A DNA stretch of 64,000 nt. It comes from UBA4782 sp034429195. Lineage in GTDB: Bacteria; Chloroflexota; Anaerolineae; Anaerolineales; Anaerolineaceae. The notes beneath the pieces are model-generated. The model searched no databases. It was not told the DNA's origin and saw only the letters and a program-made list of their open reading frames with translations. This document shows positions 51,100-60,330 of the stretch, in pieces; within the stretch, counting starts at the first letter, position 1, and every line of letters begins with the position of its first letter. The position numbers and the translations under genes were made by a program. The stretch is taken from NCBI GenBank assembly GCA_034429195.1, contig DAOUGQ010000018.1, forward strand, positions 1-64,000, read 5' to 3'.

Positions 51100-52311
51100 A
51101 TGGAAGATATAAAAAAGGAAGCTATAGATAAGTCGAAGGATAATACTTCAGAAATTAAAAATCTTGCAGATACTCCTGCGCCTTCCTCAAAATTCTTGAC
51201 GTTGTGGGAAAACATAATTCGTTTTGGTCTTAGTGGAACTTTTTTACGTGCATCAACGGGAATAATTTCATTACTACTTATCATATTTTTTGTGATTATC
51301 ATACGTAAGCTAAATCTAGGAAGTAAAGCTGCAGACATTGCTGAGCCTACTGCAACATCTACAGTCCCTCTCATCATTCCGACCTACCAAACTTCTGGTG
51401 GTGCAGGTGGTCCAATAGTAGCAGAAGAATACCCGGGTATTACTCGAGATGCATTACTGCACACCATGTTTCCTGTAAGACCACGTACTGAAGTGATCAC
51501 CTACACTGTACAAGAGGGAGACACAGTATTTGGAATCGCAGAAAAATTTAACCTTAAACCTGAAACAATATTATGGGGAAACTATTACACTCTTGCTGAT
51601 GATCCACATAACCTCTCTCCAGGGCAGGAATTGAATATCCTGCCTGCTGATGGTGTATATTATGAATGGCATGCTGGAGATGGTTTAAATGGGGTTTCAG
51701 CAGCTTATGGCGTAACGCCTGAAGATATTATAAATTGGGGAAGCAATAACCTCTCCATGGAAACAATTGGAGATTACGCAAATCCAAACATTGAACCTGG
51801 CACCTGGATATTCGTTCCCGGCGGTTCACGTGGTTTCGTCACCTGGAGCGCACCTCGAATTTCCAGGGATAACCCGGCAGTTGCAAAGAATTTTGGCCCT
51901 GGAGCCTGTGGTGAGATCATGGATGGTCCGGTTGGCTCTGGAACTTATATTTGGCCTACTACTGCGAGATACATTTCTGGATATAACTATTCTGTTGAAT
52001 CCAACCATCCTGCCATTGATATTGGTGGTCAGGAGGGAAACGCCATTTATGCAGTGGATAATGGTGTGGTAGTGTACGCTGGGTGGAATGATTATGGGTA
52101 TGGGAACATGATCGTTATCGATCACGGTTATGGTTGGCAATCACTGTATGCCCACCTGAGTGCATTAAATGTCGCTTGTGGTTCTTACGTATATCAAGGC
52201 AATGTGATCGGGTATATGGGTACTACCGGTAATTCAAGCGGCCCACATCTGCACTTTGAATTAATGAGTGAAACCTATGGGAAGGTCAATCCATTGAATT
52301 TCTTACAATAG
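51100..52311 (+). CDS. LysM-M23 cell wall peptidase
   Basis: Predicted membrane-anchored murein endopeptidase of 403 aa. A charged N-terminal cytoplasmic tail precedes one helix (TGIISLLLIIFFVIIIRKL), then LysM 1 (YTVQEGDTVFGIAEKFNLKP), a second LysM-like unit (GDGLNGVSAAYGVTPEDI), and an M23 domain with zinc ligands in HPAIDIGG and HLHF. The peptidoglycan-binding and zinc motifs fit a hydrolase of the cell wall. Confidence 0.9.
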   Translation: MEDIKKEAIDKSKDNTSEIKNLADTPAPSSKFLTLWENIIRFGLSGTFLRASTGIISLLLIIFFVIIIRKLNLGSKAADIAEPTATSTVPLIIPTYQTSGGAGGPIVAEEYPGITRDALLHTMFPVRPRTEVITYTVQEGDTVFGIAEKFNLKPETILWGNYYTLADDPHNLSPGQELNILPADGVYYEWHAGDGLNGVSAAYGVTPEDIINWGSNNLSMETIGDYANPNIEPGTWIFVPGGSRGFVTWSAPRISRDNPAVAKNFGPGACGEIMDGPVGSGTYIWPTTARYISGYNYSVESNHPAIDIGGQEGNAIYAVDNGVVVYAGWNDYGYGNMIVIDHGYGWQSLYAHLSALNVACGSYVYQGNVIGYMGTTGNSSGPHLHFELMSETYGKVNPLNFLQ

Positions 52312-52335
52312 AAACTATTTTGCTCCTGAGAAAAG

Positions 52336-53274
52336 ATGAAATCTATCAACCTGATTACTTTATCATTCCTGTTGGCAGTTTTGGTATTATCTGGTTGTAC
52401 GTCCGATAATCAGACAACGATAACAACAAATCTCTCGCCTGATGTACTGGTAGCAGAATCTTTTTTAGCTGACATTACACAGCAAGTTGCAGGAGATCGT
52501 TTATCGGTGGATGTATTGGTTCCTGCTGGAACAGATCCCCATGCATTTCAAGCTACTCCTCAGGACGTAGCCCGTTTGGAGAATGCAAAGGTGTTAGTGC
52601 TCAATGGCGGTGGATTAGAACAATGGCTTGATCCACTGATGATAAAGAATGACAAACAAATTCGTATCATTGCTTCTGATGGACTCGAACCAGTGATCAG
52701 AGACCTGCCAGGAGAAACCAGACATGGTGAAGAAGGCGACCCTCATTTCTGGCTTGATCCAAATCTTGTGATCACGTATGTGAATAATATTCGAGATGGT
52801 TTATCTGTATTTGATCCTCGAGGTAAATCCATTTATGAAGCAAACGCGAATGCGTATATCCAGCAGTTGAGAGATCTTGATACATGGATTACTGAGCAGG
52901 TTACATTGATCCCACCTGAAAACCGAATTATTGTGACAAACCATGAAAGTTTAGGTTATTTTGCAGACCGATATGGTTTCAAAGTGGCAGGTACGATTAT
53001 TCCATCTGTCAGCAGTGAAGCGGCACCATCGGCGGCTGATCTTGCAGACCTGATCAGTGTAATCCAAAAGGAGCATGTAAGGGCAATTTTTATTGAAACA
53101 GGCGCTAACACAGGTCTGGCTGATCAAATTGCAGGCGAAACGGGTGTTACGGTTGTTTCAGATATTTATACCCATTCCATTACTACATCAGATGGATTGG
53201 CTGGATCATACATCGATATGATGAAGTATGATACTTTGCGAATTGTGGATGCTTTGAAAGAAAATAAAAAATGA
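52336..53274 (+). CDS. zinc/manganese ABC transporter substrate-binding lipoprotein
   Basis: Metal-binding protein of the ZnuA/MntA family, 312 aa. Lipobox VLSGC near residue 21. Metal ligands look like His in TDPHAFQ, His in GDPHFWLDPN, His in VTNHESLGYF and Asp in SDIYTHS. No His-rich loop is present. Begins a three-gene importer with ATPase and permease. Confidence 0.92.
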   Translation: MKSINLITLSFLLAVLVLSGCTSDNQTTITTNLSPDVLVAESFLADITQQVAGDRLSVDVLVPAGTDPHAFQATPQDVARLENAKVLVLNGGGLEQWLDPLMIKNDKQIRIIASDGLEPVIRDLPGETRHGEEGDPHFWLDPNLVITYVNNIRDGLSVFDPRGKSIYEANANAYIQQLRDLDTWITEQVTLIPPENRIIVTNHESLGYFADRYGFKVAGTIIPSVSSEAAPSAADLADLISVIQKEHVRAIFIETGANTGLADQIAGETGVTVVSDIYTHSITTSDGLAGSYIDMMKYDTLRIVDALKENKK

Positions 53275-54089
53275 AACGAGATATTGATCTTAATTCAAAG
53301 AATCCTGCAGAATTGAAACTTATAGATGTAACTGTGCATTTTGGGAAAGTATCAGCTCTTGAAGATTTGACTTTAACCATTCCTCATGGCATCTGCCTGG
53401 CTGTAGTAGGGCCAAATGGAGCTGGAAAATCCACCTTCTTTAAAGCGCTGGTTGGCTTGCTTCCGCTTGCCAGCGGTGAAATCTTCATACATGGGCTTCC
53501 TTTAGGGCATCACAAGGATTGTGTGGCGTTTGTTCCACAACGTGAAGATGTAGATTGGAAATTTCCTATCACTGTAAAAGATGTTGTAATGATGGGGCGT
53601 TATTTACATACTGGTTGGTTGAAAAAACCTTCTGAAAAGGATGAAGAATCTGTGCAGAGGGCTATGAAGCAACTGGGGATTGCTGACCTGGCAAAACGAT
53701 CGATTCATGACCTTTCTGGTGGGCAGCAGCAAAGAGTATTCTTAGCCAGAGCAATTGCCCAGGAACCACACATTTTGCTACTGGATGAACCATTTACAGG
53801 TGTAGACATTCCAACCCAAGAAACTACTATGAGTCTCTTAGAGGAAATGCATCGACAGAACGTTACTGTAATGGTATCCACTCATGATCTCAATATGGCA
53901 AGCAAGCGGTTTGAAAAGGTATTGATGATCAACCGAAGATTGATAGCATATGGTACTCCTGATGAAGTTTTCACCCCTGAACTGGTAAAGGCTGCGTTTG
54001 GTGAAAGAATATTAATGTTAAACGGAGCTATGATTGTCGATGAATGTTGCCCTCATGATGAAGCGGAGAAAGAACATGACCTTCATTAA
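53271..54089 (+). CDS. zinc/manganese ABC transporter, ATPase
   Basis: A 272-aa ATPase: Walker A GPNGAGKST, signature LSGGQQQRVF, Walker B LLLDEPFTGVD, and H-loop STHDL. ATGA overlap with the binding protein. The last residues (ECCPHDEAEKEHDLH) are rich in Cys/His/Glu and could sense metal, a feature seen in some metal transporters. Confidence 0.92.
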   Translation: MKRDIDLNSKNPAELKLIDVTVHFGKVSALEDLTLTIPHGICLAVVGPNGAGKSTFFKALVGLLPLASGEIFIHGLPLGHHKDCVAFVPQREDVDWKFPITVKDVVMMGRYLHTGWLKKPSEKDEESVQRAMKQLGIADLAKRSIHDLSGGQQQRVFLARAIAQEPHILLLDEPFTGVDIPTQETTMSLLEEMHRQNVTVMVSTHDLNMASKRFEKVLMINRRLIAYGTPDEVFTPELVKAAFGERILMLNGAMIVDECCPHDEAEKEHDLH

Positions 54090-54948
54090 CTGGCTCATAA
54101 CTCCATTGCAGTATGCTTTCATGCAGCGAGCATTGGTGGCTGCACTGGTAGTGGGTGTTCTCTGTGCGATTTTAGGCTGCTATGTTGTCCTCAAATCCAT
54201 GGCATTTATTGGAGATGCTATGGCACACGCCGTACTACCCGGAATAGCGATTGCTTACCTCCTGGGTGGAAATCTGACCCTGGGTGCTTTAATTGCTGCA
54301 GTGATAATTTCTTTGGGCATAGGGTTATTGTCACGGCAAGGAACGATCCGGGAGGATACAGCTATCGGTATCCTGTTTTCTGCAGCTCTTTCGCTGGGAA
54401 TTGTGCTTATCAGTAGCATTCGATCGTATGCAGTTGACTTATCGCATATTCTATTTGGCAACGTGTTGGGAGTAAGTACACAGGATCTGATCGTCACCAT
54501 TGGATCAGCTATTGTCATTCTATTATCGGTTGCTTTTCTATATCGCAGATTTCTTGTAGTATTATTCGATCCAATCCTGGCTGTGACTCAACGATTAAAG
54601 GTTGGGCTGCTGCGGAATGTTTTATTGATTATTCTGGCAGTGACGATTGTGGTTTCTCTTCAAACTGTGGGTGTGGGATTGGTAGCTGCTTTGCTCGTCA
54701 CACCTCCAGCAACAGCATATCTATTGACTCGCAGATTACCATCGATGATGGCATTATCTGCAGTATTTGGAGCTTTCTCAAGTCTGGTAGGTTTATATGC
54801 CAGTTTTTATGGCAATGTTTCTTCAGGTGCTGCGATCGTATTTACCGCTACAATGTTATTCTTATTTGTTTTCTTATTTTCGCCACGTAAAGGAGTGGTC
54901 ATCGGGCTACTCAAACAATGGGTAGGAAAAAGGAAAATAACTGAATAA
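54076..54948 (+). CDS. zinc/manganese ABC transporter, permease
   Basis: ABC-3 family membrane subunit of 290 aa with about eight helices; motifs SMAFIGDAMAHAVLPGIAI and VVSLQTVGVGLVAALLVTPPATAYLL. ATG 54076 has GGAG 7 nt upstream and overlaps the ATPase by 14 nt. Confidence 0.92.
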   Translation: MTFINWLITPLQYAFMQRALVAALVVGVLCAILGCYVVLKSMAFIGDAMAHAVLPGIAIAYLLGGNLTLGALIAAVIISLGIGLLSRQGTIREDTAIGILFSAALSLGIVLISSIRSYAVDLSHILFGNVLGVSTQDLIVTIGSAIVILLSVAFLYRRFLVVLFDPILAVTQRLKVGLLRNVLLIILAVTIVVSLQTVGVGLVAALLVTPPATAYLLTRRLPSMMALSAVFGAFSSLVGLYASFYGNVSSGAAIVFTATMLFLFVFLFSPRKGVVIGLLKQWVGKRKITE

Positions 54949-55632
54949 ATGGATACGAAAAGTGTTTTATATATTGTTGCTACACCCATTGGCAATCTAC
55001 AGGATATTACTTTACGAGCGATAGATGTCCTTCGGAATGTAGATGTTATCATTTGCGAGGAACGAAGAGAAGGCACGACGCTCCTGAAAAAGCTGGAAAT
55101 CCCGATCAAGGAAATCCTTCTAGTTAATGAACACAATGAGGCACAGATGCAAGAAGCGGTGTTAATGGAACTTGCTACTGGCAAGAACATTGCTATGATC
55201 TCGGATTGTGGGACACCAGTTTTTGCAGATCCTGGAGCTGATATTATAGCGGTTGTTAATCAGGCTGGATTCAGTATTGTGCCTGTACCTGGTCCCTCCT
55301 CTTTGATGACAGCTTTATCCATTTTGGATTTTCAAGCTGAACCTTTCTATTACGTGGGATTCTTACCGAGAGATGATGCAGAACGTTCACGAACTCTTCT
55401 GCGGTTAAAATCAATGAATGTGACTCTGGTAATTATGGAAACCCCTTACAGGCTAAGACGTTTGTTGCAGGATATATCAAAGGTGTTTGGAGATACTAAG
55501 CGAATTACATTGGCGTTTAACCTGACGTTACCAGATGAAAGAATTTATCGGGGTAATATTAAAGAGGTTTTGAACCAGGTTGGCGATAAAAAAGGGGAGT
55601 TTGTTCTGATAATTCATCCGCCCAACAAATAG
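54949..55632 (+). CDS. RsmI-like tetrapyrrole-methylase-fold methyltransferase
   Basis: A 227-aa protein like 16S rRNA C1402 2'-O-methyltransferase: VATPIGNLQDITLRAIDVLRN and VPVPGPSSLMTALS match. Differences: ICEERREGTTLLKKL replaces the usual AAEDTRHT loop, DCGTPVFADPGADI replaces DAGTPGISDPG, and the C-terminal 50 residues of typical RsmI are missing. It may be a divergent RsmI or a second-copy relative. Starts at the base after the permease stop. Confidence 0.7.
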   Translation: MDTKSVLYIVATPIGNLQDITLRAIDVLRNVDVIICEERREGTTLLKKLEIPIKEILLVNEHNEAQMQEAVLMELATGKNIAMISDCGTPVFADPGADIIAVVNQAGFSIVPVPGPSSLMTALSILDFQAEPFYYVGFLPRDDAERSRTLLRLKSMNVTLVIMETPYRLRRLLQDISKVFGDTKRITLAFNLTLPDERIYRGNIKEVLNQVGDKKGEFVLIIHPPNK

Positions 55633-55633
55633 A

Positions 55634-56041
55634 CTATTTATCTACTACAACCAATAAAGAATTCATTCCTGCTTTAATACATTCGTCATTTTCACAAACT
55701 ATATCCAATTGGATGGGTGATTTTGGCGATAAAAAACTGGTATTTATTATTCTTCCAGCAGGTACTTCGACTTCGAAATAAACAGTTGGAGGACCTTGAA
55801 GGTATGGGTTAACGTACGAATCTGCCAGGATGACCCAATTATGGTCTTCTTGTGTTGAATTTGTCAGGGTGACATAAATTTCTTTCCCCGTGGGAACATA
55901 GAGAACATCTGGGATGAACCCTTTATCCGAGATTTGAACATCTATTGATGTTTCAGGAAGAATTTCTGGTGGGTTACAACCGGCAATTAAAAATAGTGTA
56001 AGAAGCGCAAATATAAAAAAGATGTATTTCACTTTGACCAT
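55634..56041 (-). CDS. cupredoxin-like lipoprotein with variant metal site
   Basis: A 135-aa lipoprotein (lipobox LIAGC, Cys 22) with a single beta-sandwich domain. H67 lies in EDHNWVI, and a C-terminal loop has C116, C121 and M126 spaced C-x4-C-x4-M. In blue copper proteins the pattern is His ... C-x4-H-x4-M, so the second His is replaced by Cys. It may bind copper differently, carry a disulfide, or not bind metal. Convergent with rsmI, 1 nt apart. Confidence 0.6.
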   Translation of the reverse strand: MVKVKYIFFIFALLTLFLIAGCNPPEILPETSIDVQISDKGFIPDVLYVPTGKEIYVTLTNSTQEDHNWVILADSYVNPYLQGPPTVYFEVEVPAGRIINTSFLSPKSPIQLDIVCENDECIKAGMNSLLVVVDK

Positions 56042-56068
56042 GGATAAATACTATCATAATTTAATCTA

Positions 56069-56097
56069 TTGCAAAAATAGAACAAAAGTGCTATATT
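56069..56097 (+). promoter_or_regulatory. promoter of the lytic transglycosylase gene
   Basis: TTGCAA (56069-56074), 17-nt spacer, TATATT (56092-56097). The start would fall only a few bases before the ATG at 56107, and no ribosome site is seen, so the mRNA may be leaderless. Confidence 0.5.
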
Positions 56098-56106
56098 ATA
56101 TTAAGA

Positions 56107-56706
56107 ATGAATACTCCGGTTAGATTTTTAATCCCCTCTCTGTTGATCGCGTTCCTGGTTGTCATTATGACTACAGCTCATCTGGCTTCAGCAGATTTTG
56201 TGATTGGATTTGAGCAAAATGAACAAGAAATAATCGAACCAGAAGAAAATACTGAAAATACGATGGTTCAGCAAAATTTGTCTAACTGCAGTATATCCAA
56301 CAAGTATCCCGAGTCTGTAAAGCAGTGGTGTCAATGGATCACGATCAGCGCGCAGGAGGCGGGTGTGGATGCAAATTTAATCGCTGCGGTGATCCAGGTA
56401 GAAAGTGCTGGAGTTGCGGACGCATATTCAAATAATGGTGCAGTGGGCTTAATGCAAATTATGCCAAGCGATGGGTTGGCAGCTAATTTTCTCTGTATCA
56501 ATGGCCCCTGTTTTGCGACAAGACCTACCATGGATGAATTATTCGATCCTGAATTCAATATTTATTATGGGTCACAATTATTAAAGGGATACATTGTTAA
56601 AAATGAAAACCTGCGGGACGGGCTGCTAGCCTACGGTCCCACAGGTGTTGGATATTCTTATGCAGACGAAGTATTACGAGTCTATAACGAAGCGCTCAAT
56701 AACTAG
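56107..56706 (+). CDS. lytic transglycosylase, SLT domain
   Basis: A 199-aa exported protein with an N-terminal signal or anchor helix (FLIPSLLIAFLVVIMTT), an acidic linker rich in Glu/Asn, and an SLT domain with the catalytic Glu in VIQVESAG and GAVGLMQIMPSDG. A Cys pair (CSISNKY, QWCQW) and a later Cys pair are in the domain. Cleaves peptidoglycan glycan strands. Convergent with gmd, overlapping 4 nt. Confidence 0.87.
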   Translation: MNTPVRFLIPSLLIAFLVVIMTTAHLASADFVIGFEQNEQEIIEPEENTENTMVQQNLSNCSISNKYPESVKQWCQWITISAQEAGVDANLIAAVIQVESAGVADAYSNNGAVGLMQIMPSDGLAANFLCINGPCFATRPTMDELFDPEFNIYYGSQLLKGYIVKNENLRDGLLAYGPTGVGYSYADEVLRVYNEALNN

Positions 56707-57776
56707 ATGCGTTCCATACTGACAACCTGGTGTTCCCAGCGATGCCAACCACCAAACTTTTCTTCAATGATCCGTTTTCCTTCACCTGGGCTTTCTAAAC
56801 CCATCAATTCCAGATCAGCATCCACCATGATCCGAACCAGCTCATGGAAGTGAACTTTCGGTTTCCAGCTTAAAATAGTTTCTGCACGTGAGGAATCAGC
56901 CTGCAGGTAATCGACTTCTGTGGGACGATAGTAACGAGGATCGATCTTGACGTACTTGTTCCAATCCAAACCTACATACCCGAATGCTTCATCCAGGAAC
57001 TGCCGGACTGTATGGGCTTCTCCTGTGCCAAGAACAAAATCGCCGGGTTGGTCTTGTTGCAAGATCTTCCACATCGCTTCTACATATTCAGGAGCATATC
57101 CCCAGTCTCGTTTTGAATCGAGGTTGCCCAGGTATAGAGTGTTCTGTTTCTTCGCCATGATGGATGCCAGGGCGCGAGTGATTTTTCGTGTGACAAATGT
57201 TTCCCCTCTACGTGGGCTTTCGTGATTGAAAAGAATTCCATTGCTTGCGAAAAGTTTGTATCCTTCGCGATAATTACGGGTGATCCAGTAAGCATATACT
57301 TTTGCAGCAGCGTATGGCGAACGGGGTTCGAAAGCTGTCATTTCATTTTGTGGAGGTTTTGCACCACCGAACATTTCACTGGAAGATGCCTGGTAAAAAC
57401 GGGTAGTCACACCACTTTTCCGGATCGCTTCAAGGATGCGAGTTGTTCCCAACCCGGTAACATCACCAGTATATTCAGGCATGTCAAAGCTTACCCTTAC
57501 ATGGCTTTGAGCGGATAAATTATAAATTTCCTCGGGGCGAATGTTGTAAATAACATCCAGAATAGTTTCAGATGATGTGGAATCCCCGTAATGTAAATAT
57601 AAATGAACCGTTTCACCATTATTATGTGGATCATGGTAAATGTGGTCTATACGGCGGGTATTAAAGGTGCTGGCACGGCGGATGAGACCATGTACTTCGT
57701 ATCCTTTTGCTAGTAACAGCTCAGCCAGGTATGAACCATCCTGACCAGTAATGCCTGTGATAAGTGCTTTTTTCAA
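56703..57776 (-). CDS. gmd: GDP-mannose 4,6-dehydratase
   Basis: Converts GDP-mannose to GDP-4-keto-6-deoxymannose. Extended SDR: ALITGITGQDGSYLAELLL, NLSAQSHV, the STSSE-like ASSSEMFG, and YAAAKVYAYW catalytic Tyr-x3-Lys; NHESPRRGETFVTRK fits the family. I use TTG 57776 because GGAGG ends 5 nt before it and the product then begins KKALITG as usual for Gmd; ATG 57788 four codons upstream is the alternative. Likely partner of the Fcl-like gene in the glycan cluster. Confidence 0.94.
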   Translation of the reverse strand: MKKALITGITGQDGSYLAELLLAKGYEVHGLIRRASTFNTRRIDHIYHDPHNNGETVHLYLHYGDSTSSETILDVIYNIRPEEIYNLSAQSHVRVSFDMPEYTGDVTGLGTTRILEAIRKSGVTTRFYQASSSEMFGGAKPPQNEMTAFEPRSPYAAAKVYAYWITRNYREGYKLFASNGILFNHESPRRGETFVTRKITRALASIMAKKQNTLYLGNLDSKRDWGYAPEYVEAMWKILQQDQPGDFVLGTGEAHTVRQFLDEAFGYVGLDWNKYVKIDPRYYRPTEVDYLQADSSRAETILSWKPKVHFHELVRIMVDADLELMGLESPGEGKRIIEEKFGGWHRWEHQVVSMERI

Positions 57777-57809
57777 TCGTACCTCCATGTGCCAATATTG
57801 CGCAAGGCA

Positions 57810-57838
57810 AGTATAACCAGTGAAGGGGTGTATGTCAA
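57810..57838 (-). promoter_or_regulatory. promoter of gmd
   Basis: Minus-strand TTGACA (57833-57838), 17-nt spacer, TATACT (57810-57815). Start near 57803. A near-consensus promoter shows that gmd has its own transcription unit. Confidence 0.75.
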
Positions 57839-57962
57839 TTCAAACAAATTTATACTGCAGATCGTTGAAAGATAACAAACCAGAAAATAGGTTAGAAAAT
57901 GGATTTAAATTTTTGTTAAAGAATAATTGGTTTAAGTGAGAGAGGATAATCTACATTTTATA

Positions 57963-57995
57963 GCAAAAAATTTCACCATCTGTGAAATTTTTTGC
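57963..57995. terminator. terminator after tmRNA
   Basis: A 14-bp perfect stem (GCAAAAAATTTCAC with its complement) and 5-nt loop; the A/T part of the stem supplies the U-tract on the tmRNA side. Separates tmRNA from gmd. Confidence 0.8.
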
Positions 57996-58011
57996 AGTTC
58001 TGGAATGAACA

Positions 58012-58404
58012 GGTGGAGATGGCGGGATTCGAACCCGCGTCCGAAAGATTCGACCCTCGAATATACTACGAGCATATCTGGCTTTCAGGTATCGCCCCGG
58101 CTGGCACAACCAGCGAAATCCAGAAAGGGCTATCCGCTCAGGCCCGAAAGCCCTCTTTCACCTGGTTCACGGATCACCAGATGGCACTCCGGCTTTGTGA
58201 CGCCCAATCTCGCGACCGGCAGGAGTTCGGTGTGAGTGGACGTGACCTTACTTGAAGGTCAGCTGCGCTCTTCGCTTATGCAGCTAAGGGCATTGCAGCG
58301 TATGAAGTGCGGTTGGCACTTGTGTTTTGTACTGATTTTACGAGGTCGGTACCTCTCGGCTCGCAATTCGGGACCAGCCTCCTCCGTCGATGCCTGTCAT
58401 CCCC
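58012..58404 (-). ncRNA. ssrA: tmRNA
   Basis: Transfer-messenger RNA that rescues stalled ribosomes. The 5' GGGGATG pairs with 3' CATCTCC (one G-U) to close the acceptor; the T arm is GCGGGTTCGAATCCCGC. The tag frame, 58276-58317, reads ANRTSYAAMPLAA-stop with resume codon GCC, ending LAA as expected for protease recognition. A TATAAT box (58416-58421) lies just upstream, and a terminator at 57963-57995. Confidence 0.93.
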
Positions 58405-58492
58405 ATTGCAACCCTATTATACCTTAAGGCGTGCTGTGTATGTGTGATCAAGATTCATAGTTTGTTCATTATTTAGGGTTTAAAAATCACGA

Positions 58493-59899
58493 TCAATTAT
58501 TTGCTATTTGTCTCAATTTCTTGTTCTCTCTCAGACACATAATAAGGAGGAATGAAAGGGAGAGAATACTACAGATTGCTCCGGCAATTAGTGTAGAAGA
58601 ATAAAGTGGATCTGTATGATTACCAACAACCTGTAAAAGCAAATTCAAATCTACGACCGGAAAGATTTGTTGAACTTCTTCTACATCCCATTGAAATGAC
58701 CAATGGATCAGATCGTAGGCGAGATAACATCCAGACAACCAGATCACAATTGAAGTAATGACCTTGCCAATCTTTGGAAGTTTTTCCTTAATTCTTTCAA
58801 GGGCAACTATTCCGACTATGGCAACAATGATCAAAGGAACAATGATCAGCCGTGTATATACCCGAATCCCTGAGAATAGAGGTATCCACGCTAAATATTC
58901 TGCGAAGTTATTTCTGATTGAAAGGTAAAAGAGCCCCAAAATTGGCAACCAGAAAGCAGATATTTGTTTTTCGATAAACTGCTGTAATATCCAAAACCCA
59001 CCGAGGGCTATTAAAAGAAAAATTCCAATTCTGCCAAGATAAATATTAAATTCCCACCAACCTAGAGGACTCTGAAAATTACTATAGGGAAGCCAGTTAT
59101 CCACTGTTCTTGTAGAAGTAACAGAACTCCATATGAACCTTAAAAGTGGATAACCACCAAGAGGTGCGCTATCTGCAATTCCAAAGATTAAAATTGACGG
59201 GAGAATTCTTCCAAGAGAAAGCAAAATGCTGAAAAGAACAGAAATAAGAACTATACCTGCTTTTCGCCATGAAAGTAAACTAAAGAAAAGAAGCATAATG
59301 AGACTAATTAGATACTGTTGAAAAGAACCCAAAAACCACATTAATAACAATAAAACCGCAACTACAGAAATCCACACCCAAATTCGCTTTATTGTTCTGA
59401 GTTCCATGCAAAGTATGATCAGCCAGGGAAACAGGAAATACCCTCCCCAGGTAAAGTGACCTACACTGAGATGGCTGATAATATGTCCATTAAAGTTAAT
59501 TAGAATAAACAATAGGAATAATGAACCAGTCTGAATATTGTGTTGTTTGTAAAGCCATATCAGAGAGAAAAATCCCAGGGTATAACAAATTAACCAGTGA
59601 ATGAGGATAAATATTTTAATATTCAGGAAATTGAGAAGAATTATATCTGGCGATAGGATGACATCCGGTATGGATAAAAAGCGATCAGTTAATCCGCGTA
59701 AAGCTCCGGTACCTACCATATGCAGAGGTAATGATAGTGAACGAACTGCATTTTGTAAGAAAGCCAATCTGGGAAGATTTATTTCTGCCCAATCATGAAC
59801 AGCTGAAACATTCCCCCAATTCAGAAGCAGACCCCAGATAATTACGCCACAAAAATATAAACCAACAAGGAAGAAAACCTTAAACCATTTGGATTTCAC
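58493..59899 (-). CDS. polytopic membrane protein, GT-C-like
   Basis: A 468-aa membrane protein with about eleven predicted helices and no long soluble tail. The segment ISHLSVGHFTWGGYFLFPW parallels HFLIGHLNISGIQWFPLFF of the GT-C-like protein at 23008, suggesting common ancestry. A first-loop SAVHDWAEINLPRL has an Asp-Glu pair as in lipid-carrier-dependent transferases. Activity unknown. Confidence 0.5.
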   Translation of the reverse strand: MKSKWFKVFFLVGLYFCGVIIWGLLLNWGNVSAVHDWAEINLPRLAFLQNAVRSLSLPLHMVGTGALRGLTDRFLSIPDVILSPDIILLNFLNIKIFILIHWLICYTLGFFSLIWLYKQHNIQTGSLFLLFILINFNGHIISHLSVGHFTWGGYFLFPWLIILCMELRTIKRIWVWISVVAVLLLLMWFLGSFQQYLISLIMLLFFSLLSWRKAGIVLISVLFSILLSLGRILPSILIFGIADSAPLGGYPLLRFIWSSVTSTRTVDNWLPYSNFQSPLGWWEFNIYLGRIGIFLLIALGGFWILQQFIEKQISAFWLPILGLFYLSIRNNFAEYLAWIPLFSGIRVYTRLIIVPLIIVAIVGIVALERIKEKLPKIGKVITSIVIWLSGCYLAYDLIHWSFQWDVEEVQQIFPVVDLNLLLQVVGNHTDPLYSSTLIAGAICSILSLSFLLIMCLRENKKLRQIANN

Positions 59900-60330
59900 A
59901 ATTACTTCCTGGTAACAACTAAGATATCTTTTATAAAACTGTTTTAGAAAAACATTGTTAAAAGTGATCGTTGAACTGCCCAGGATCCTCTCAAAAACCT
60001 ATCATCTTTCAGTTTGAAATTCTTCGGGATCAGATGAACCTGGTTTTCTTGGAAGAACCATTGCGAATATTGATGTTTTGACTGTGGAAATTGCGGTGAT
60101 GAATTGTGATGAGTGATCTTTTTATTTTTGTTTCTTTAATTTGTACACAATCCTGATAGTGTTTACAACGTCCTGTCTTGTCAGTTCCAATAGTCAGGCT
60201 CATCATAACTTGGTCTGATTTAGAAATTATGTAGTTTTCAAGTATATTGGGTAAAAATACTTAAAAAATCCTAACAAAAACACTATGAATAATTATAGAA
60301 AGGGAGTAAAATAGCATACCAACAAGACGT
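59900..60330. other. AT-rich non-coding stretch
   Basis: No convincing gene, RNA or repeat was found in these 430 bases between divergently placed genes. It probably holds promoters for both sides. Confidence 0.5.

Noticed and set aside
58019..58427. Small proteins in the tmRNA region
   Set aside because: Open frames there are antisense to the structured tmRNA.
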